Assembly: GCF_002744755.1 (NCBI RefSeq)
Contig: NZ_KZ319292.1
Coordinates: 124,001 to 188,000 of the forward strand
Source: Leeuwenhoekiella nanhaiensis
GTDB lineage: Bacteria > Bacteroidota > Bacteroidia > Flavobacteriales > Flavobacteriaceae
DNA length: 64,000 nt
Reading direction: 5' to 3'
Shown here: positions 33,284-41,109 of the stretch, piece by piece
Numbering within the stretch: position 1 is the first letter of the stretch
Layout of the letters: each line of letters starts with the position of its first letter
Position numbers and translations under genes: made by a program
Notes under the pieces: model-generated
Seen by the model: only the letters and a program-made list of their open reading frames with translations
Database searches by the model: none
What the model was told of the DNA's origin: nothing

Positions 33284-34060
33284 ATGGCAATACCCTTTTT
33301 CAAATATCAAGGCACGGGCAACGATTTTATAATGATCGACAACCGACAAGGTATATTTTTCAAAAATGATACCAAACTTGTTAAGCAGATGTGTGACCGT
33401 AAATTTGGCATAGGTGCAGATGGTTTGATATTACTTGAGAATCATGATTCCTTAGATTTTAGAATGGTGTATTATAATGCTGACGGAAATCCCAGTTCTA
33501 TGTGTGGTAACGGCGGGCGTTGTATCGTGGCCTTTGCGAAACAATTAGGCGTTATTGAAAACGAAACTGTTTTTGAAGCGGTAGATGGTGCACACGAAGC
33601 ACGGGTTGAAGACGGTTTGGTACACCTTAAGATGCAGGATGTACAGACGGTAGAAACTTTTGAAGATCACCTTTTTCTGAACACAGGCTCACCGCATCAT
33701 GTGCAGTGGGTAGAAGATTTGGCACATTATAATGTCAGGACCGAAGGAGCCAGACTGCGATACAGCGATTTGTATGGTAAAGCCGGCAGTAATATAAATT
33801 TTGTAGAGCAAACGGGTGTGTCGTTTTCCTTACGCACCTATGAGCGTGGAGTAGAAGATGAGACACTGAGTTGTGGAACGGGTGCTACGGCAGTTGCTTT
33901 AGCCATTCATCATCAGGGTAAAACTGAAGCTCACGAAATTCCTCTTCAGGTTGAGGGTGGTAATCTCAAAGTGACTTTTGAACCGGTGGAGCAGGGATAT
34001 AAAAACATATTTTTAATTGGGCCGGCTCAGGCTGTTTATACCGGAGTATGGCCGGACTAA
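33284..34060 (+). CDS. dapF: Diaminopimelate epimerase
   Basis: Converts LL- to meso-diaminopimelate for lysine and peptidoglycan synthesis. The 258-residue protein begins with KYQGTGNDFIMIDNR. The two catalytic cysteines are in SSMCGNGGRC (Cys74) and ETLSCGTGATA (Cys197). First gene of an overlapping plus-strand operon with a GNAT acetyltransferase and mltG, so wall-precursor synthesis is linked with glycan-strand processing. dapA is elsewhere in the window (51.4 kb). Confidence 0.96.
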   Translation: MAIPFFKYQGTGNDFIMIDNRQGIFFKNDTKLVKQMCDRKFGIGADGLILLENHDSLDFRMVYYNADGNPSSMCGNGGRCIVAFAKQLGVIENETVFEAVDGAHEARVEDGLVHLKMQDVQTVETFEDHLFLNTGSPHHVQWVEDLAHYNVRTEGARLRYSDLYGKAGSNINFVEQTGVSFSLRTYERGVEDETLSCGTGATAVALAIHHQGKTEAHEIPLQVEGGNLKVTFEPVEQGYKNIFLIGPAQAVYTGVWPD

Positions 34061-34590
34061 CATTACAGGGCGATCTCGTCTATTTAAGGGCTTTAGAACC
34101 CGAAGACCTGGACCTCGTTTTTAAAATTGAAAACGATGAGGATCTTTGGGAGCTCACTACAACCCTTACCCCTTTTTCAAAGTTCTTACTGAAGCAATAC
34201 CTGCGCAATTCGCATAAAGATATCTATGAAGCCAAACAATTGCGTTTAGTCATTTGCCGTAAGGATACCGATGAGGCTTTAGGTTTAATCGATTTGTTTG
34301 ACTTTGAGCCTAAGCATCGGCGGGCAGGCCTGGGGATTCTAATTTTTAGCGAAGTGGAGCGGGGTAGAGGCTATGGTGCAGAGGCCTTAAGACTTATGAT
34401 TAACTACAGTTTTAAGCGTCTTGATTTGCATCAGCTTTATGCGAATATTTTAGAAGAAAATACTCCCAGCATACGTTTATTCGAAAAACAGGGGTTTGAA
34501 CCCGTAGGTTTAAAAAAAGACTGGCTTCAACTGGAAGGCAGTTTCAAAAATGAATACTTATATCAATTGATCAATACTCATGTACATTAA
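34048..34590 (+). CDS. GNAT-family N-acetyltransferase (RimJ/RimL-like)
   Basis: A 180-residue acetyl-CoA-dependent acetyltransferase. The motif-A region VERGRGYGAEALRLMINY (about residues 112-130) and the following LDLHQLYANILEENTPSIRL resemble the RimJ/RimL/SpeG group, and LVYLRALEPEDLDLVFKIEN is a typical start. It overlaps dapF by 13 bases and mltG by 11, so it is translationally coupled to both. Substrate unknown. Confidence 0.85.
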   Translation: MAGLTLQGDLVYLRALEPEDLDLVFKIENDEDLWELTTTLTPFSKFLLKQYLRNSHKDIYEAKQLRLVICRKDTDEALGLIDLFDFEPKHRRAGLGILIFSEVERGRGYGAEALRLMINYSFKRLDLHQLYANILEENTPSIRLFEKQGFEPVGLKKDWLQLEGSFKNEYLYQLINTHVH

Positions 34591-35623
34591 AAAAATAATC
34601 GCAGCAACTGCATTAATAGGTCTTGTGATCGCGGGTGTTTTCGCTTACACCGTTTACGGTAAGTTATTCTCGCCTAATACCGCTTTCAATACCGATGAGG
34701 CTCATATATATATACCTTCATATGCTACGTATGCAGATGTTAGAGCAGATTTAGAGCCTTTGCTTAAAGACCCGGTTTCTTTTGATGAAGTCGCAGCGCG
34801 AAAAGGTTACGTGAATGCAATAAAGCCCGGACACTTCATCATTAAAAAAGGGAGTAATAATAATGAGATTGTAAATTCAATACGTAGCGGAAACATTCCG
34901 GTTAAGATCAGTTTCAACAATCAGGAACGTCTGGAAAATCTGGCAGGTCGTATTTCGGTTCAGATTGAAGCAGATAGTCTTGAACTGCTCAAAGCATTTG
35001 AGGACGAAGGTTTTCTAAAGGAACAAAACCTTGATCGTCAGACTGCGCTTACGATGTACCTTCCAAATACCTATGAGTTTTACTGGAATACCAGTGCCGA
35101 AGAATTTAGAGATCGCATGCTTCAGGAATACAAACGGTTTTGGACTCCGGAGCGTATTGCTAAAGCCGAAGCTCAGGGATTAAATGCGCAGGAAGTATAC
35201 ACCCTGGCTTCAATCGTACAAAAAGAAACGGCCAAAGTAGATGAGCGTCCCAGAGTAGCAGGAGTTTACCTCAATCGCCTGCAAAATGGCTGGAAGCTTG
35301 ATGCCGACCCTACGGTCATCTACGCGGTAAAGAAAAATCAGGGCGATTTTGATCAGGTTATTAAGCGGGTATTATACCGTGATTTAGAAACCGATTCTCC
35401 TTATAACACCTATAAATACGGAGGTTTACCTCCGGGGCCTATATTCATGCCTGATCTTTCTGCTATAAATGCTGTGCTAAATCCTGAAAAGCACGAATAC
35501 TATTTCTTCGTCGCAGACGTTTCTAAACCCGGTTATCACTTGTTTGCTAAAACGGTTGCACAACATAATGCCAACCGTAAGCAGTACATTGATTGGATAA
35601 ACGCTCAGGGGATTAATCGGTAA
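34580..35623 (+). CDS. mltG: Endolytic murein transglycosylase (YceG-like)
   Basis: Cleaves nascent glycan strands and so limits strand length. The 347-residue protein has one N-terminal transmembrane helix (about 5-27) and a LysM-like subdomain (about 40-115). In the catalytic YceG domain the catalytic Glu216 lies in ASIVQKETAKVDERP, followed by GVYLNRL, LDADPTVIYA and the YNTYKYGGLPPGPI signature. End of the dapF operon; 307 bases without a gene follow. Confidence 0.95.
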   Translation: MYIKKIIAATALIGLVIAGVFAYTVYGKLFSPNTAFNTDEAHIYIPSYATYADVRADLEPLLKDPVSFDEVAARKGYVNAIKPGHFIIKKGSNNNEIVNSIRSGNIPVKISFNNQERLENLAGRISVQIEADSLELLKAFEDEGFLKEQNLDRQTALTMYLPNTYEFYWNTSAEEFRDRMLQEYKRFWTPERIAKAEAQGLNAQEVYTLASIVQKETAKVDERPRVAGVYLNRLQNGWKLDADPTVIYAVKKNQGDFDQVIKRVLYRDLETDSPYNTYKYGGLPPGPIFMPDLSAINAVLNPEKHEYYFFVADVSKPGYHLFAKTVAQHNANRKQYIDWINAQGINR

Positions 35624-35929
35624 AAGGCGTAATTGATCGATTAAAATTATTTTTGAAGCTTTTAGATTTGTTAAAAAGTCTTCATTTCTTGTTCCTGAGT
35701 CAAAAGTGTTAAAGTTTTAAACCTTCGGCATAAATCTGGACCGGTAGGTAGAAATACATGCTTAAATCGCAAGCTTTTCTGCTGTTAACCGCTTATTTTT
35801 CTAGGTTTTGTTGATATTGGGAAAAGCTTAACCCTTTAGTAATCAGTATATTAATTAGGTTAAGTATATTTGCGCAGTAATATAGACTGAAACTGTAGTG
35901 GCGCACAGCAGAGGTCTGAAAATTTATAT
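35624..35929. other. Intergenic region upstream of the lysozyme-like gene
   Basis: About 306 AT-rich bases with no ORF. Apart from the -7 element at 35865-35872 I see no terminator for the mltG operon and no stable hairpin or repeat. Confidence 0.5.
35865..35872 (+). promoter_or_regulatory. -7 element TATATTTG of the lysozyme-like gene
   Basis: Exact TAnnTTTG, 57 bases before the ATG at 35930. Confidence 0.5.
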
Positions 35930-36586
35930 ATGACGAAAAACATTGTAAAATTAGCAGCGCTTCCTTCGGTTTTTGGGCTCGTAGCCTTGAGTATGTCTGT
36001 CAAAGACGCCGAGAAGCCAAGTCAAAATTCTACTGAAGGTTTAGAGTTATTTTATACCGTTCCTCAGCTCGACGATACCGACACAGCAGAGCTGGATAAT
36101 TCCTTAAATGTAAATCTGGCAACCACCGGAAAATCCTTTACCGGTTTTAAAGAAGCTCTTGGATTTAAAGAGTCTCAAAACGATTATAAGCGTATCAATC
36201 AATTTGGTTATTTAGGTAAATACCAATTTGGTCGCAGCACACTCCTTTTACTGGGCATTACAGACACTGATGCCTTTTTAAACGATCCCGTTTTACAGGA
36301 AAAGGCATTTATTGCCAATGCATCACGTAACAAATGGGTTTTACGTAAAGACATCAAACGCTTTTCAGGAAAAGTCATTAATGGCGTTAAAGTAACTGAA
36401 TCCGGAATATTAGCCGCCGCTCACCTTGCGGGTCCCGGTAGTGTAAAAAGTTACCTGAGATCAGGAGGAGTAGAAGGCTTTAAAGATGCTTTTGGTACTT
36501 CAATACGCAGTTATATGAAAAAATTTGGTGGTTATGATGTTTCATTTATCGTACCTGACCGTAGCGCTAAAGTAAAGCTAGATTAA
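35930..36586 (+). CDS. Exported lysozyme-like (transglycosylase-type) protein
   Basis: A 218-residue protein with a weak signal sequence (NIVKLAALPSVFGLVALSMS) and an acidic linker. A domain at about 68-185 follows the lysozyme-superfamily pattern FKEALGFKESQNDYKRIN, then GYLGKYQFGRSTLLLLGI. The Glu in FKES is the candidate catalytic acid. Homologues in flavobacteria are sometimes labelled 'peptidoglycan-binding protein LysM', but I see no LysM here. Probable role: peptidoglycan cleavage or binding. Its terminator appears to be displaced 600 bases downstream by the IS element. Confidence 0.7.
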   Translation: MTKNIVKLAALPSVFGLVALSMSVKDAEKPSQNSTEGLELFYTVPQLDDTDTAELDNSLNVNLATTGKSFTGFKEALGFKESQNDYKRINQFGYLGKYQFGRSTLLLLGITDTDAFLNDPVLQEKAFIANASRNKWVLRKDIKRFSGKVINGVKVTESGILAAAHLAGPGSVKSYLRSGGVEGFKDAFGTSIRSYMKKFGGYDVSFIVPDRSAKVKLD

Positions 36587-36607
36587 TATCTGGTATAAAC
36601 TAAACCA

Positions 36608-36628
36608 CTCTGCACTGAAAGTGCAGAG
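36608..36628. repeat. IS end hairpin 1 (outer, 3' side of tnpA)
   Basis: Perfect 9-bp stem CTCTGCACT / AGTGCAGAG with loop GAA. Its apical nine bases ACTGAAAGT are the same as those of the neighbouring hairpin. Confidence 0.65.
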
Positions 36629-36640
36629 GTTTATTTTACT

Positions 36641-36657
36641 GGGGACTGAAAGTCCCC
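36641..36657. repeat. IS end hairpin 2 (inner, 3' side of tnpA)
   Basis: Perfect 7-bp stem GGGGACT / AGTCCCC with loop GAA, 5 bases before the tnpA stop. It may be the right-end recognition hairpin or block read-through into tnpA. Confidence 0.65.
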
Positions 36658-36661
36658 TTTC

Positions 36662-37102
36662 TTATTCCAATATGAAATTGGAATTATCACTGCCATCGCG
36701 TCGATGATGTTCCAAATAGTCATTGACCATCTTGTCGGTTACATTACCTGTGCTCCATACTCCATAGCCGCTCGCCCAAAAATGTTGACCCCAGTAGCGC
36801 TCCTTAAGATTTGGGAACTCTTGTTGCAATTTCCGAGATGACCTCCCCTTTAGTTGTTTCACAATATGGCTGACATTTGTCTTAGGGGCATACTCTACAT
36901 GCATATGGACGTGATCGGAACTAACAACCCCTTTCATTATCTCTATCCCCTCTGCTTCACAAATTTGTATCAAAAGCTCTCGACAACGAATTTGAATATC
37001 CCCACGTAAAACTTTATAGCGGTACTTGGTAACCCAAACTATATGACAGGTCAACCTGCTAACAGTATGAGAACCTCTTCTTAAGGTATTGCTCATAGTC
37101 AC
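36662..37102 (-). CDS. tnpA: IS200/IS605-family transposase TnpA (Y1 HUH)
   Basis: A 146-residue single-strand DNA transposase. The HUH metal site is in SSDHVHMHVEY (His64/His66 or His66/His68). The catalytic tyrosine is in VNDYLEHH (Tyr129). Other family features are CHIVWVTKYRYKVL, LKGRSSRKLQQEFP and WGQHFWASGYGVWSTGN. The gene is full length with all catalytic residues, so the element may be active. Starts at ATG 37100-37102; a second ATG two codons later is also possible. Confidence 0.95.
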   Translation of the reverse strand: MTMSNTLRRGSHTVSRLTCHIVWVTKYRYKVLRGDIQIRCRELLIQICEAEGIEIMKGVVSSDHVHMHVEYAPKTNVSHIVKQLKGRSSRKLQQEFPNLKERYWGQHFWASGYGVWSTGNVTDKMVNDYLEHHRRDGSDNSNFILE

Positions 37103-37133
37103 AAATTATAGATTTTTTCGCAATACTAAAGTT

Positions 37134-37149
37134 CTGCAATAAATTGCAG
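37134..37149. repeat. IS end hairpin (5' side of tnpA)
   Basis: Perfect 7-bp stem CTGCAAT / ATTGCAG with loop AA, about 32 bases upstream of the tnpA start; candidate left-end hairpin. Confidence 0.55.
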
Positions 37150-37187
37150 GGTTTTACACCCTTACCTGAGACCAATAAAAGTTTATT

Positions 37188-37210
37188 AAAGTGACCCGAC
37201 CGGTCACTTT
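37188..37210 (+). terminator. Orphaned plus-strand terminator, 600 bases after the lysozyme-like gene
   Basis: Stem AAAGTGACC / GGTCACTTT with a 5-base loop, followed on the plus strand by four more Ts and ATG. On the minus strand the T run is only three bases, so it points toward the plus strand, where the last gene ends at 36586. The IS element fills the gap. It may also work weakly for the minus-strand gene at 37213. Confidence 0.7.
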
Positions 37211-37212
37211 TT

Positions 37213-37932
37213 TTATGCGTGAATGATAAAGATTGCCGGCCTCTTGTGCAAATCTTCCTTGCTGTGTTTCCAATGGCTTACAGACTGCGTTTTAATAAAT
37301 TCGCTTGGTAAGGTAATGTCACAGGCTATACATAAGCGTGTTGAAGCCTGAAGACTATTACAAATCTCATCAAGCATTTTGCCATTGCGGTAGGGTGTTT
37401 CGATAAACAGTTGAGACTGGTTGTAATCTTTAGAAATACGTTCTAAACGTCTAAGTTCGTTGCGACGTTCTTTTTGATCAATGGGCAGATATCCGTTGAA
37501 TGCAAAATTTTGGCCGTTCATTCCGCTAGCCATAATGGCCATCAAAATGGAAGAGGGGCCAACCAGAGGTACTACCTGAATTCCTTTCTCGTGAGCCATA
37601 CGCACAATTTCAGAACCAGGATCAGCAACACCGGGTACTCCTGCCTCAGACATCAAGCCCATATCCTTTCCCTCTAGACAGGGGTCCAGATAGGACGTTA
37701 TCTCAATAGGATCTGTATGTTTATTAAGTGGATGTAGCTTTAACGAAGGCTGTGATTTCTGAGGATAAATTTGCTTGATAAACCTGCGCGCTGTTTTTTC
37801 ATTTTCTACAATATACGCGTCAATCGCTGCAATTAGTGTTTGTACCTGTTGCGGCATGACATCAAGAGGAGGGGTATCGCCGAGCGTAACGGGAATCAAA
37901 TACAGTTTGCCGTAAGGAGAAGCGGTAGGCAT
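37213..37932 (-). CDS. RsmI-like SAM-dependent methyltransferase (tetrapyrrole-methylase fold)
   Basis: A 239-residue protein of the tetrapyrrole-methylase superfamily: KLYLIPVTLGD at the start, GLMSEAGVPGVADPGSEIV in the middle, VPLVGPSSILMAIMASGMNG and AFNGYLP. These resemble RsmI (16S rRNA 2'-O-methylation of C1402), but the N-terminal RsmI signature is altered and the C-terminal region is short, so it is a divergent paralog of RsmI. The tyrosine phosphatase and dnaA lie upstream with 16- and 69-base gaps, a cluster I recall as common in flavobacteria. The exact substrate is unsure. Confidence 0.8.
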   Translation of the reverse strand: MPTASPYGKLYLIPVTLGDTPPLDVMPQQVQTLIAAIDAYIVENEKTARRFIKQIYPQKSQPSLKLHPLNKHTDPIEITSYLDPCLEGKDMGLMSEAGVPGVADPGSEIVRMAHEKGIQVVPLVGPSSILMAIMASGMNGQNFAFNGYLPIDQKERRNELRRLERISKDYNQSQLFIETPYRNGKMLDEICNSLQASTRLCIACDITLPSEFIKTQSVSHWKHSKEDLHKRPAIFIIHA

Positions 37933-37948
37933 AATTTAGATTTTGAAA

Positions 37949-38404
37949 TCAGGAAAGGCGTTCAGCGATTTTGGTAGTCGCCTCATCAAGCATCTCGTAA
38001 ACCCTATCAAAGCCTCTCAAACTATCGTTATAAGGATCTGGCACATCTACGCGCTCGCCGGGGAACAATTCATCAAGTATCATCTGTACTTTTGCCTTTT
38101 CCGCATCGGTAGAAGCCATGGCCAGAACATCTTCATAATTATACTGATCCATTACAAAAATGTGATCATAACGGTCAAAAAAGGCAGGTTTGAATTGCAT
38201 ACCCCGCTGATGTGAAATATCTAACCCATTCTTTTGGGCTACAGCTATACTTCTGGAATCGGGTGCACTGCCCACGTGCCAGTGGCCGGTACCTGCAGAA
38301 TCTACCTCAAATTTTTCAGGGTCTAGTTTAGCTTGTAATAAGCCTTCAGCAAGTGGAGACCTGCAAATATTGCCCAGGCATACCATAAGGATGCGCGTTT
38401 TCAT
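37949..38404 (-). CDS. Low-molecular-weight protein tyrosine phosphatase
   Basis: A 151-residue phosphatase. The P-loop CLGNICRS (Cys9, Arg15) is at the N-terminus and the general-acid loop DVPDPYNDS at about residues 120-128; both are intact. Other family features: DSAGTGHWHVGSAPDSRS and FVMDQYNYEDV. It may act on tyrosine phosphates in exopolysaccharide control or on other phosphoproteins. Part of the dnaA-phosphatase-methylase minus-strand cluster. Confidence 0.93.
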   Translation of the reverse strand: MKTRILMVCLGNICRSPLAEGLLQAKLDPEKFEVDSAGTGHWHVGSAPDSRSIAVAQKNGLDISHQRGMQFKPAFFDRYDHIFVMDQYNYEDVLAMASTDAEKAKVQMILDELFPGERVDVPDPYNDSLRGFDRVYEMLDEATTKIAERLS

Positions 38405-38473
38405 AAAGCTGATTTTTCGCTTTCGCGTGATTTATGTTAGATTAACAAACCGGCAGAAGGCTGCGCAGGTTTG

Positions 38474-39904
38474 CTACATCGTAAGTTTCTTATTCAGGTC
38501 TTCTACGTATTTTCTGAATTGCTTATCAGTTGCAGAAAGATTATCAACAGTTTTGCAGGCGTGTAATACGGTTGCGTGATCGCGCTTCCCTATTTGCGAA
38601 CCAATGCTTGCTAAAGAAGCCTTAGTCAGTTTCTTTGCGAAAAACATAGCCAGCTGACGTGCCTGTACAATATGACGCTTACGGGTTTTAGACTGAAGCG
38701 TATCAACATCCATTTGGAAATAATCACTTACTACCTTTTGAATGTAATCAATAGATACTTCACGTTTTGTATGCTTCACGTAATTGTCTACAATCTTCTT
38801 GGCAAGCTCCAGATTGATTTCCTTGCGGTTAAACGAGGAGTGGGCGATAAGAGAAATGATAGCACCTTCCAACTCCCGAATATTGGTTTTTATGTTATTA
38901 GCTAAAAACTCAACAATTTCTTCGGGCATTTCAACACCGTCCTGATACAATTTGTTTTTAATGATCGAAACACGGGTTTCAAAACCGGGTTGTTGCAATT
39001 CCGCAGAAAGACCCCATTTAAAACGGGACAATAAACGCTGTTCAATATCCTGCATATCTACAGGAGCCTTATCACTGGTAAGGACAACCTGTTTGCCATT
39101 TTGATGCAGGTGATTAAAGATGTGGAAAAATACATCCTGAGTTCCGGCTTTTCCGGAAAGCAATTGAATATCATCTACAATAAGTACATCAATCACCTGA
39201 TAAAAATGAATAAAATCATTGCGATTATTCTTTTTTACCGACTCTATATATTGCTGGGTGAATTTTTCCGCAGAAATATATAAAACGGTTTTATCAGGAT
39301 AACGGTCTTTGATTTGAACACCAATGGCGTGTGCCAAGTGTGTCTTTCCTAGACCTACTCCTCCAAAAATCAATAAAGGATTGAAGGAAGTTCCTCCGGG
39401 TTTGTTTGCCACTGCTAAACCTGCAGAGCGTGCAAGCCGGTTGGAGTCTCCTTCTAGAAAACTGTCAAAATTGTAATTGGGATTCAACTGGGATTCGATT
39501 TCCAGATTTCGAATTCCCGGGATTACAAAGGGATTTTTTAATTCGGGGTTTTTGTTTTTAAGAGGAGCATCTACCTCCTGAGACTTCATTACAGAAGGGC
39601 GATTGGTACTTGGTATTTTCTCAGTAAAGGGTTGTCTGTTACCGTAGGTGTTTTCCATACGTATAACATAAACCAGCTTTGCATTCTCTCCCAGTTCTTT
39701 AGTTAAGGAAACTTTTAAGAGTTTTACGTAATGCTCTTCAAGCCACTCGTAAAAAAATTTACTGGGCACCTGAATACTTAAAGCATTATCTGTAAGTTTT
39801 ACCGCACGTATGGGCTCAAACCACGTTTTGTAAGCCTGCGGGGTGATATTGTCCTGTATAAACGAGAGACAATTATCCCATACTGTTTGCGCAGTCATAC
39901 TCAT
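38474..39904 (-). CDS. dnaA: Chromosomal replication initiator DnaA
   Basis: Binds DnaA boxes at the origin and opens it. The 476-residue protein has domain I at about 3-80 (VWDNCLSFIQDNITPQAY), a linker, and an AAA+ domain with Walker A GGVGLGKT (181-188). Walker B/sensor follow (VLIVDDIQLLSGK), then the arginine-finger region and the C-terminal DNA-binding helix-turn-helix with RDHATVLHACKTVDN. ATGs at 39904 and 39898 are both possible; the second gives the common start MTAQTVWDN. The 200-base AT-rich gap upstream contains one DnaA-box-like site. Confidence 0.97.
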   Translation of the reverse strand: MSMTAQTVWDNCLSFIQDNITPQAYKTWFEPIRAVKLTDNALSIQVPSKFFYEWLEEHYVKLLKVSLTKELGENAKLVYVIRMENTYGNRQPFTEKIPSTNRPSVMKSQEVDAPLKNKNPELKNPFVIPGIRNLEIESQLNPNYNFDSFLEGDSNRLARSAGLAVANKPGGTSFNPLLIFGGVGLGKTHLAHAIGVQIKDRYPDKTVLYISAEKFTQQYIESVKKNNRNDFIHFYQVIDVLIVDDIQLLSGKAGTQDVFFHIFNHLHQNGKQVVLTSDKAPVDMQDIEQRLLSRFKWGLSAELQQPGFETRVSIIKNKLYQDGVEMPEEIVEFLANNIKTNIRELEGAIISLIAHSSFNRKEINLELAKKIVDNYVKHTKREVSIDYIQKVVSDYFQMDVDTLQSKTRKRHIVQARQLAMFFAKKLTKASLASIGSQIGKRDHATVLHACKTVDNLSATDKQFRKYVEDLNKKLTM

Positions 39905-40105
39905 TCTAGTGACTAAGTTTTAAGTTATTTTTGGTTTAGATCAACTGAAAAGTGAGAAAATAAAGAGATCTTCGTTTCATTCAGTGCGAGGCAAATATGT
40001 GAACAAAAAATGTAATAAAAAAAGAAAATTAGATTGCATTTTTAGATTTTTTTACCCATACTCTTTTTTATTTTTTATAAACAAATTTTACTTGTTAATA
40101 AGTCT
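39905..40105. other. AT-rich intergenic region between dnaA and thioesterase; weak origin candidate
   Basis: Between the divergent dnaA and thioesterase genes lies about 200 bases that become very T/A-rich at 40010-40090. One 8-of-9 match to the DnaA box TTATnCACA is present as TTGTTCACA on the minus strand (39999-40007). I cannot find a second good box, so this is only a candidate. Confidence 0.3.
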
Positions 40106-40504
40106 ATGAAATCACACGAAACCTATGTTAAAGTACGATATGCCGAAACCGATCAGATGGGTGTTGTACATCACGCTAATTATGCTGTGTATCTGGAACT
40201 TGCACGGATTGATTGGTTGAGTGATTTAGGAGTTTCCTATAAAAATATGGAAGAAAACGGAGTTATGTTGCCTGTTTATGACATGAGATTTTCTTTTCTA
40301 AAACCAGCACTTTTTGATGATACTTTATGTGTTAAAACTGAATTGAGAAAACTACCCGGTGCAAGTATAATTTTCGATTATAAAATCACCAATCAACATG
40401 GCATTTTGTTGACAAAAGCGGAAACTACTTTGGTTTTTGTAGATATGAAAACAAATCGACCTACACGTTGCCCAAAATACATTTTAGATAAGTTGAAAAA
40501 CTAA
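40106..40504 (+). CDS. Acyl-CoA thioesterase (4HBT/YbgC-type hot-dog fold)
   Basis: A 132-residue single hot-dog domain. The active-site segment VRYAETDQMGVVHHANYAVY (residues 9-28) carries the catalytic Asp and the conserved HxNY of 4-hydroxybenzoyl-CoA-type thioesterases, followed by ELARIDWL. It hydrolyses acyl-CoA thioesters; the preferred acyl chain is unknown. It converges with the YigZ gene, sharing four bases at the stop codons. Confidence 0.9.
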   Translation: MKSHETYVKVRYAETDQMGVVHHANYAVYLELARIDWLSDLGVSYKNMEENGVMLPVYDMRFSFLKPALFDDTLCVKTELRKLPGASIIFDYKITNQHGILLTKAETTLVFVDMKTNRPTRCPKYILDKLKN

Positions 40505-41109
40505 GTTTTAACGTTCAGGCCGTACACGGCATCAAAACGTTTTTTGATTCGTTTAAAATCTTTTTTTCGAATTAAGAGGGTGAAGTTACAGTCCAGAGCC
40601 ATTTCCTGAGTTTCCACAATTAACTGCTCTTCTTTGATAATCCGCATTACGGTATGCATAAGCGGGTAGTCAAAATTCAAATACAGTTTTTGTTTGATCG
40701 TTTTGGTAATGATCTTTGAAGCTTCAATGGCTTGTTGTGCCGCAGTTTTATAGGCTTGAATCAATCCGCCTACTCCTAAATTAGTGCCGCCATAATATCT
40801 TACCACCGTAACCAGCGTGTTTGTTAATTCAAAAGCCTGAAGCTGTCCGTAAATGGGGTGTCCTGCAGAGTTTCCCGGTTCGCCGTCGTCATTGGCCCGG
40901 TAACTGTCGTATTCAGCGCCTAATTGCCAGGCATAGCATATATGTGAGGCTTTAGCGTGCTCAGCCCAAAGTTTTGACAACACCTCTTCAATTTGCTGCT
41001 CATTTAGAACAGGGTATGCCTGTCCGATGAATTTACTCCCGCGATCTTTGAATAAAGCGGGTTCTCCCGGGCGTTTTAGGGTTTTGTAACTGTCTCTGAT
41101 TTCGGTCAT
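40501..41109 (-). CDS. YigZ/IMPACT-family protein
   Basis: A 202-residue protein. The conserved UPF0029 core HAKASHICYAWQLG and YRANDDGEPGNSAGHPIYGQL is followed by VRYYGGTNLGVGGLIQAYK, the IMPACT signature. The C-terminal DUF1949-like domain is ferredoxin-like (YPLMHTVMRIIKEEQLIVE). The family has a proposed role in translation/ribosome-linked regulation; function is not firm. Last gene of the ribD-HAD-EamA-YigZ operon: its ATG shares one base with the EamA stop (TGATG). Confidence 0.9.
   Translation of the reverse strand: MTEIRDSYKTLKRPGEPALFKDRGSKFIGQAYPVLNEQQIEEVLSKLWAEHAKASHICYAWQLGAEYDSYRANDDGEPGNSAGHPIYGQLQAFELTNTLVTVVRYYGGTNLGVGGLIQAYKTAAQQAIEASKIITKTIKQKLYLNFDYPLMHTVMRIIKEEQLIVETQEMALDCNFTLLIRKKDFKRIKKRFDAVYGLNVKT

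Larger units (their letters stand above)
36600..37160 (-). mobile_element. IS200/IS605-family element (IS200-like, tnpA only)
   Basis: A single HUH transposase gene flanked by subterminal hairpins, with no terminal inverted repeats and no tnpB, as in IS200-type elements. Hairpins beyond the 3' end of tnpA: 36608-36628 (stem CTCTGCACT/AGTGCAGAG) and 36641-36657 (GGGGACT/AGTCCCC), both with loop GAA. Beyond the 5' end: 37134-37149 (CTGCAAT/ATTGCAG). Exact tips cannot be fixed without an empty site; the bounds are approximate. It lies between the lysozyme-like gene and a plus-strand terminator at 37188-37210. Confidence 0.78.

Noticed and set aside
34580-34592. Overlaps in dapF-GNAT-mltG as possible frameshifts
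   Set aside because: Each gene has a complete family-length product, and 11-13 base overlaps are ordinary coupling in this window.
40501-40504. Four-base convergent overlap of thioesterase and YigZ stops as a regulatory feature
   Set aside because: Simple overlap of stop codons, with no hairpin between the genes and no further signal.
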